Part shown: in pieces, positions 63,360 to 64,000 of the stretch | How positions within the stretch are numbered: position 1 is the first letter of the stretch | How the letters are laid out: each line of letters begins with the position of its first letter | From: Phycisphaerae bacterium | GTDB taxonomy: Bacteria > Planctomycetota > Phycisphaerae > Sedimentisphaerales > Anaerobacaceae | DNA: 64,000 bases | NCBI GenBank assembly: GCA_030604525.1 | Contig: JAUVVQ010000003.1 | Coordinates: 1-64,000, forward strand | Reading direction: 5' to 3' | Notes under the pieces: model-generated | Databases searched by the model: none | Told to the model about the DNA's origin: nothing | What the model saw: only the letters and a program-made list of their open reading frames with translations | Program-made: the position numbers and the translations under genes

Positions 63360-63784
63360 ATCATATAACCATTTTCAGTTATTCAGGATTATAGCATGAT
63401 TTTATGATTATGTCCACTAACAGCTTGTCGGCTTTTTAACTAAACAAAGGATAATACAATTCAAACACATTTAAGTAAACTGCTATGGGTGAAACCCGTA
63501 GTAGTTTACTTTTCGAATGCGGTTCATAGCCCTGCCGGTCAGCTAATTCGCTAACGAAGTGCTTATCCTGAAGCTGGAGTTCAGCGGCGGGTAGTTTGTT
63601 TCTTGAAACGGCCAGAAATTCTGTCGAGCCAGGTTCAACACATACTCCAGCACCAAGCCCCTCCCCCACTCCTGCCTTCCAGGAAAAAAGATAAGCTTTG
63701 CTTAGCCACAGAGGCCACAGAGAAAGACAATAACAAATCGTAAAAAGTGTTGTATATTATTATTATGCTATACGTTGAATTATC
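63360..63784. other. Intergenic region with a long hairpin
   Basis: No credible gene. AAGTAAACTGCTATGGG (63473-63489) and CCCGTAGTAGTTTACTT (63495-63511) form a 17-bp stem with two imperfect pairs and a TGAAA loop. A minus-strand frame of 77 codons (63436-63669) spans it, but its peptide has no recognised family. A ccacagaggccacagag motif near 63705, a type common in intergenic DNA, follows. Possible mobile-element remnant; not proven. Confidence 0.4.
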
Positions 63785-64000
63785 ATGAATCACGAAGAAT
63801 ACCTGAAAAGACGTGCTGAGCTTTTAGCAACAAGAGAGGATTCATTCGAGGCATTCGATAAATCCATATTAACTATATCAACCGGTTGCCTTGCACTATC
63901 AGTAACATTCTTAGATAAGATAGGAAGACCCTTTAATAAAGTCACATTTTTTCTCATATTTGCTTCCTGGGCTGCTTTCCTTATGGTACTTGTGTTTAAT
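63785..64000 (+). CDS. Small membrane protein, 5' part (runs off window)
   Basis: Seventy-two codons from an ATG at 63785 with no stop before the window end. The start is a charged helix (EEYLKRRAELLATREDSFEAFD), followed by two hydrophobic segments (ILTISTGCLALSVTFL and FFLIFASWAAFLMVLVF) separated by KIGRPFN. No clear RBS is visible. Function unknown; two-helix membrane proteins of this type are often poorly conserved accessory genes. Confidence 0.6.
   Translation, partial: MNHEEYLKRRAELLATREDSFEAFDKSILTISTGCLALSVTFLDKIGRPFNKVTFFLIFASWAAFLMVLVFN

Noticed and set aside
63436-63669. Minus-strand frame of 77 codons as a gene or group II intron piece
   Set aside because: It runs through a strong hairpin, has no RBS, and no domain V-like or reverse transcriptase motif could be found.

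Overview
This window looks like a chromosomal segment of a Planctomycetota bacterium, most likely class Phycisphaerae (Sedimentisphaerales/MSBL9-like). The placement is inferred from gene content, not from a marker phylogeny. Supporting features are a PEP-CTERM protein, an H-X9-DG-type pseudopilin and a dockerin protein side by side, many twin-arginine-exported Gfo/Idh/MocA dehydrogenases, DUF1080 (3-keto-disaccharide hydrolase family), ThuA-HEAT and sugar isomerase genes, a multihaem cytochrome c, and a second, MerR-HTH-bearing sigma factor. No tRNA or rRNA was seen.

Region 1 (1-6850) starts with the first codons of an IS630-like transposase. Next, on the minus strand, come a large outer-membrane usher-like barrel protein, a periplasmic Ig-fold chaperone-like protein and three small secreted pilin-like proteins. 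Two of the pilin-like genes are a tandem pair. A decayed copy of the 3' end of the neighbouring ETF-quinone oxidoreductase gene lies between them, which marks a past tandem duplication. Region 2 (6851-11100) encodes an electron-transfer chain, a fused EtfB-EtfA and an ETF-QO, next to a dead DUF1080 gene.

Region 3 (11300-34700) is mostly housekeeping: corrinoid protein, MerR/sigma-70 factor, flavin reductase, proC, ferredoxin, SRP RNA, dnaX, recR, rpoN, phosphomannomutase, DUF1805, DUF362-ferredoxin, an S24-type repressor, comF, FAH-family enzyme, cold-shock protein, rpoD and dnaG. Inserted in it (25737-28730) is a cobalamin riboswitch with a terminator, followed by genes for a PEP-CTERM protein, a dockerin-tagged surface protein and a pseudopilin. 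I regard this as the most exciting candidate system: a B12-controlled surface module that probably captures cobalamin.

Region 4 (34500-51900) opens with about 1.1 kb of non-coding, repeat-bearing DNA. It continues with a long minus-strand series for carbohydrate oxidation and hydrolysis: isomerase-DUF1080 fusion, Gfo/Idh dehydrogenases, DUF1080 lipoprotein, ThuA-HEAT protein, truncated esterase, isomerase, and two GH32-like proteins with altered acid/base positions. Together they suggest glycoside breakdown through 3-keto intermediates.

Region 5 (52000-64000) has a GT2 glycosyltransferase divergent to the sugar genes, then ApbE, an Agl23-like membrane glycosyltransferase, a discoidin-like lipoprotein and an NCS1-type permease. 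A minus-strand operon follows, encoding a Tat-exported TIM-barrel protein, a Tat-exported Gfo/Idh dehydrogenase, a membrane-anchored multihaem cytochrome c and a small b-type-like membrane protein. This looks like a periplasmic sugar-oxidation module wired to the respiratory chain. A decayed 3'-end copy of the last gene lies downstream of it. The window ends inside a small membrane protein gene.
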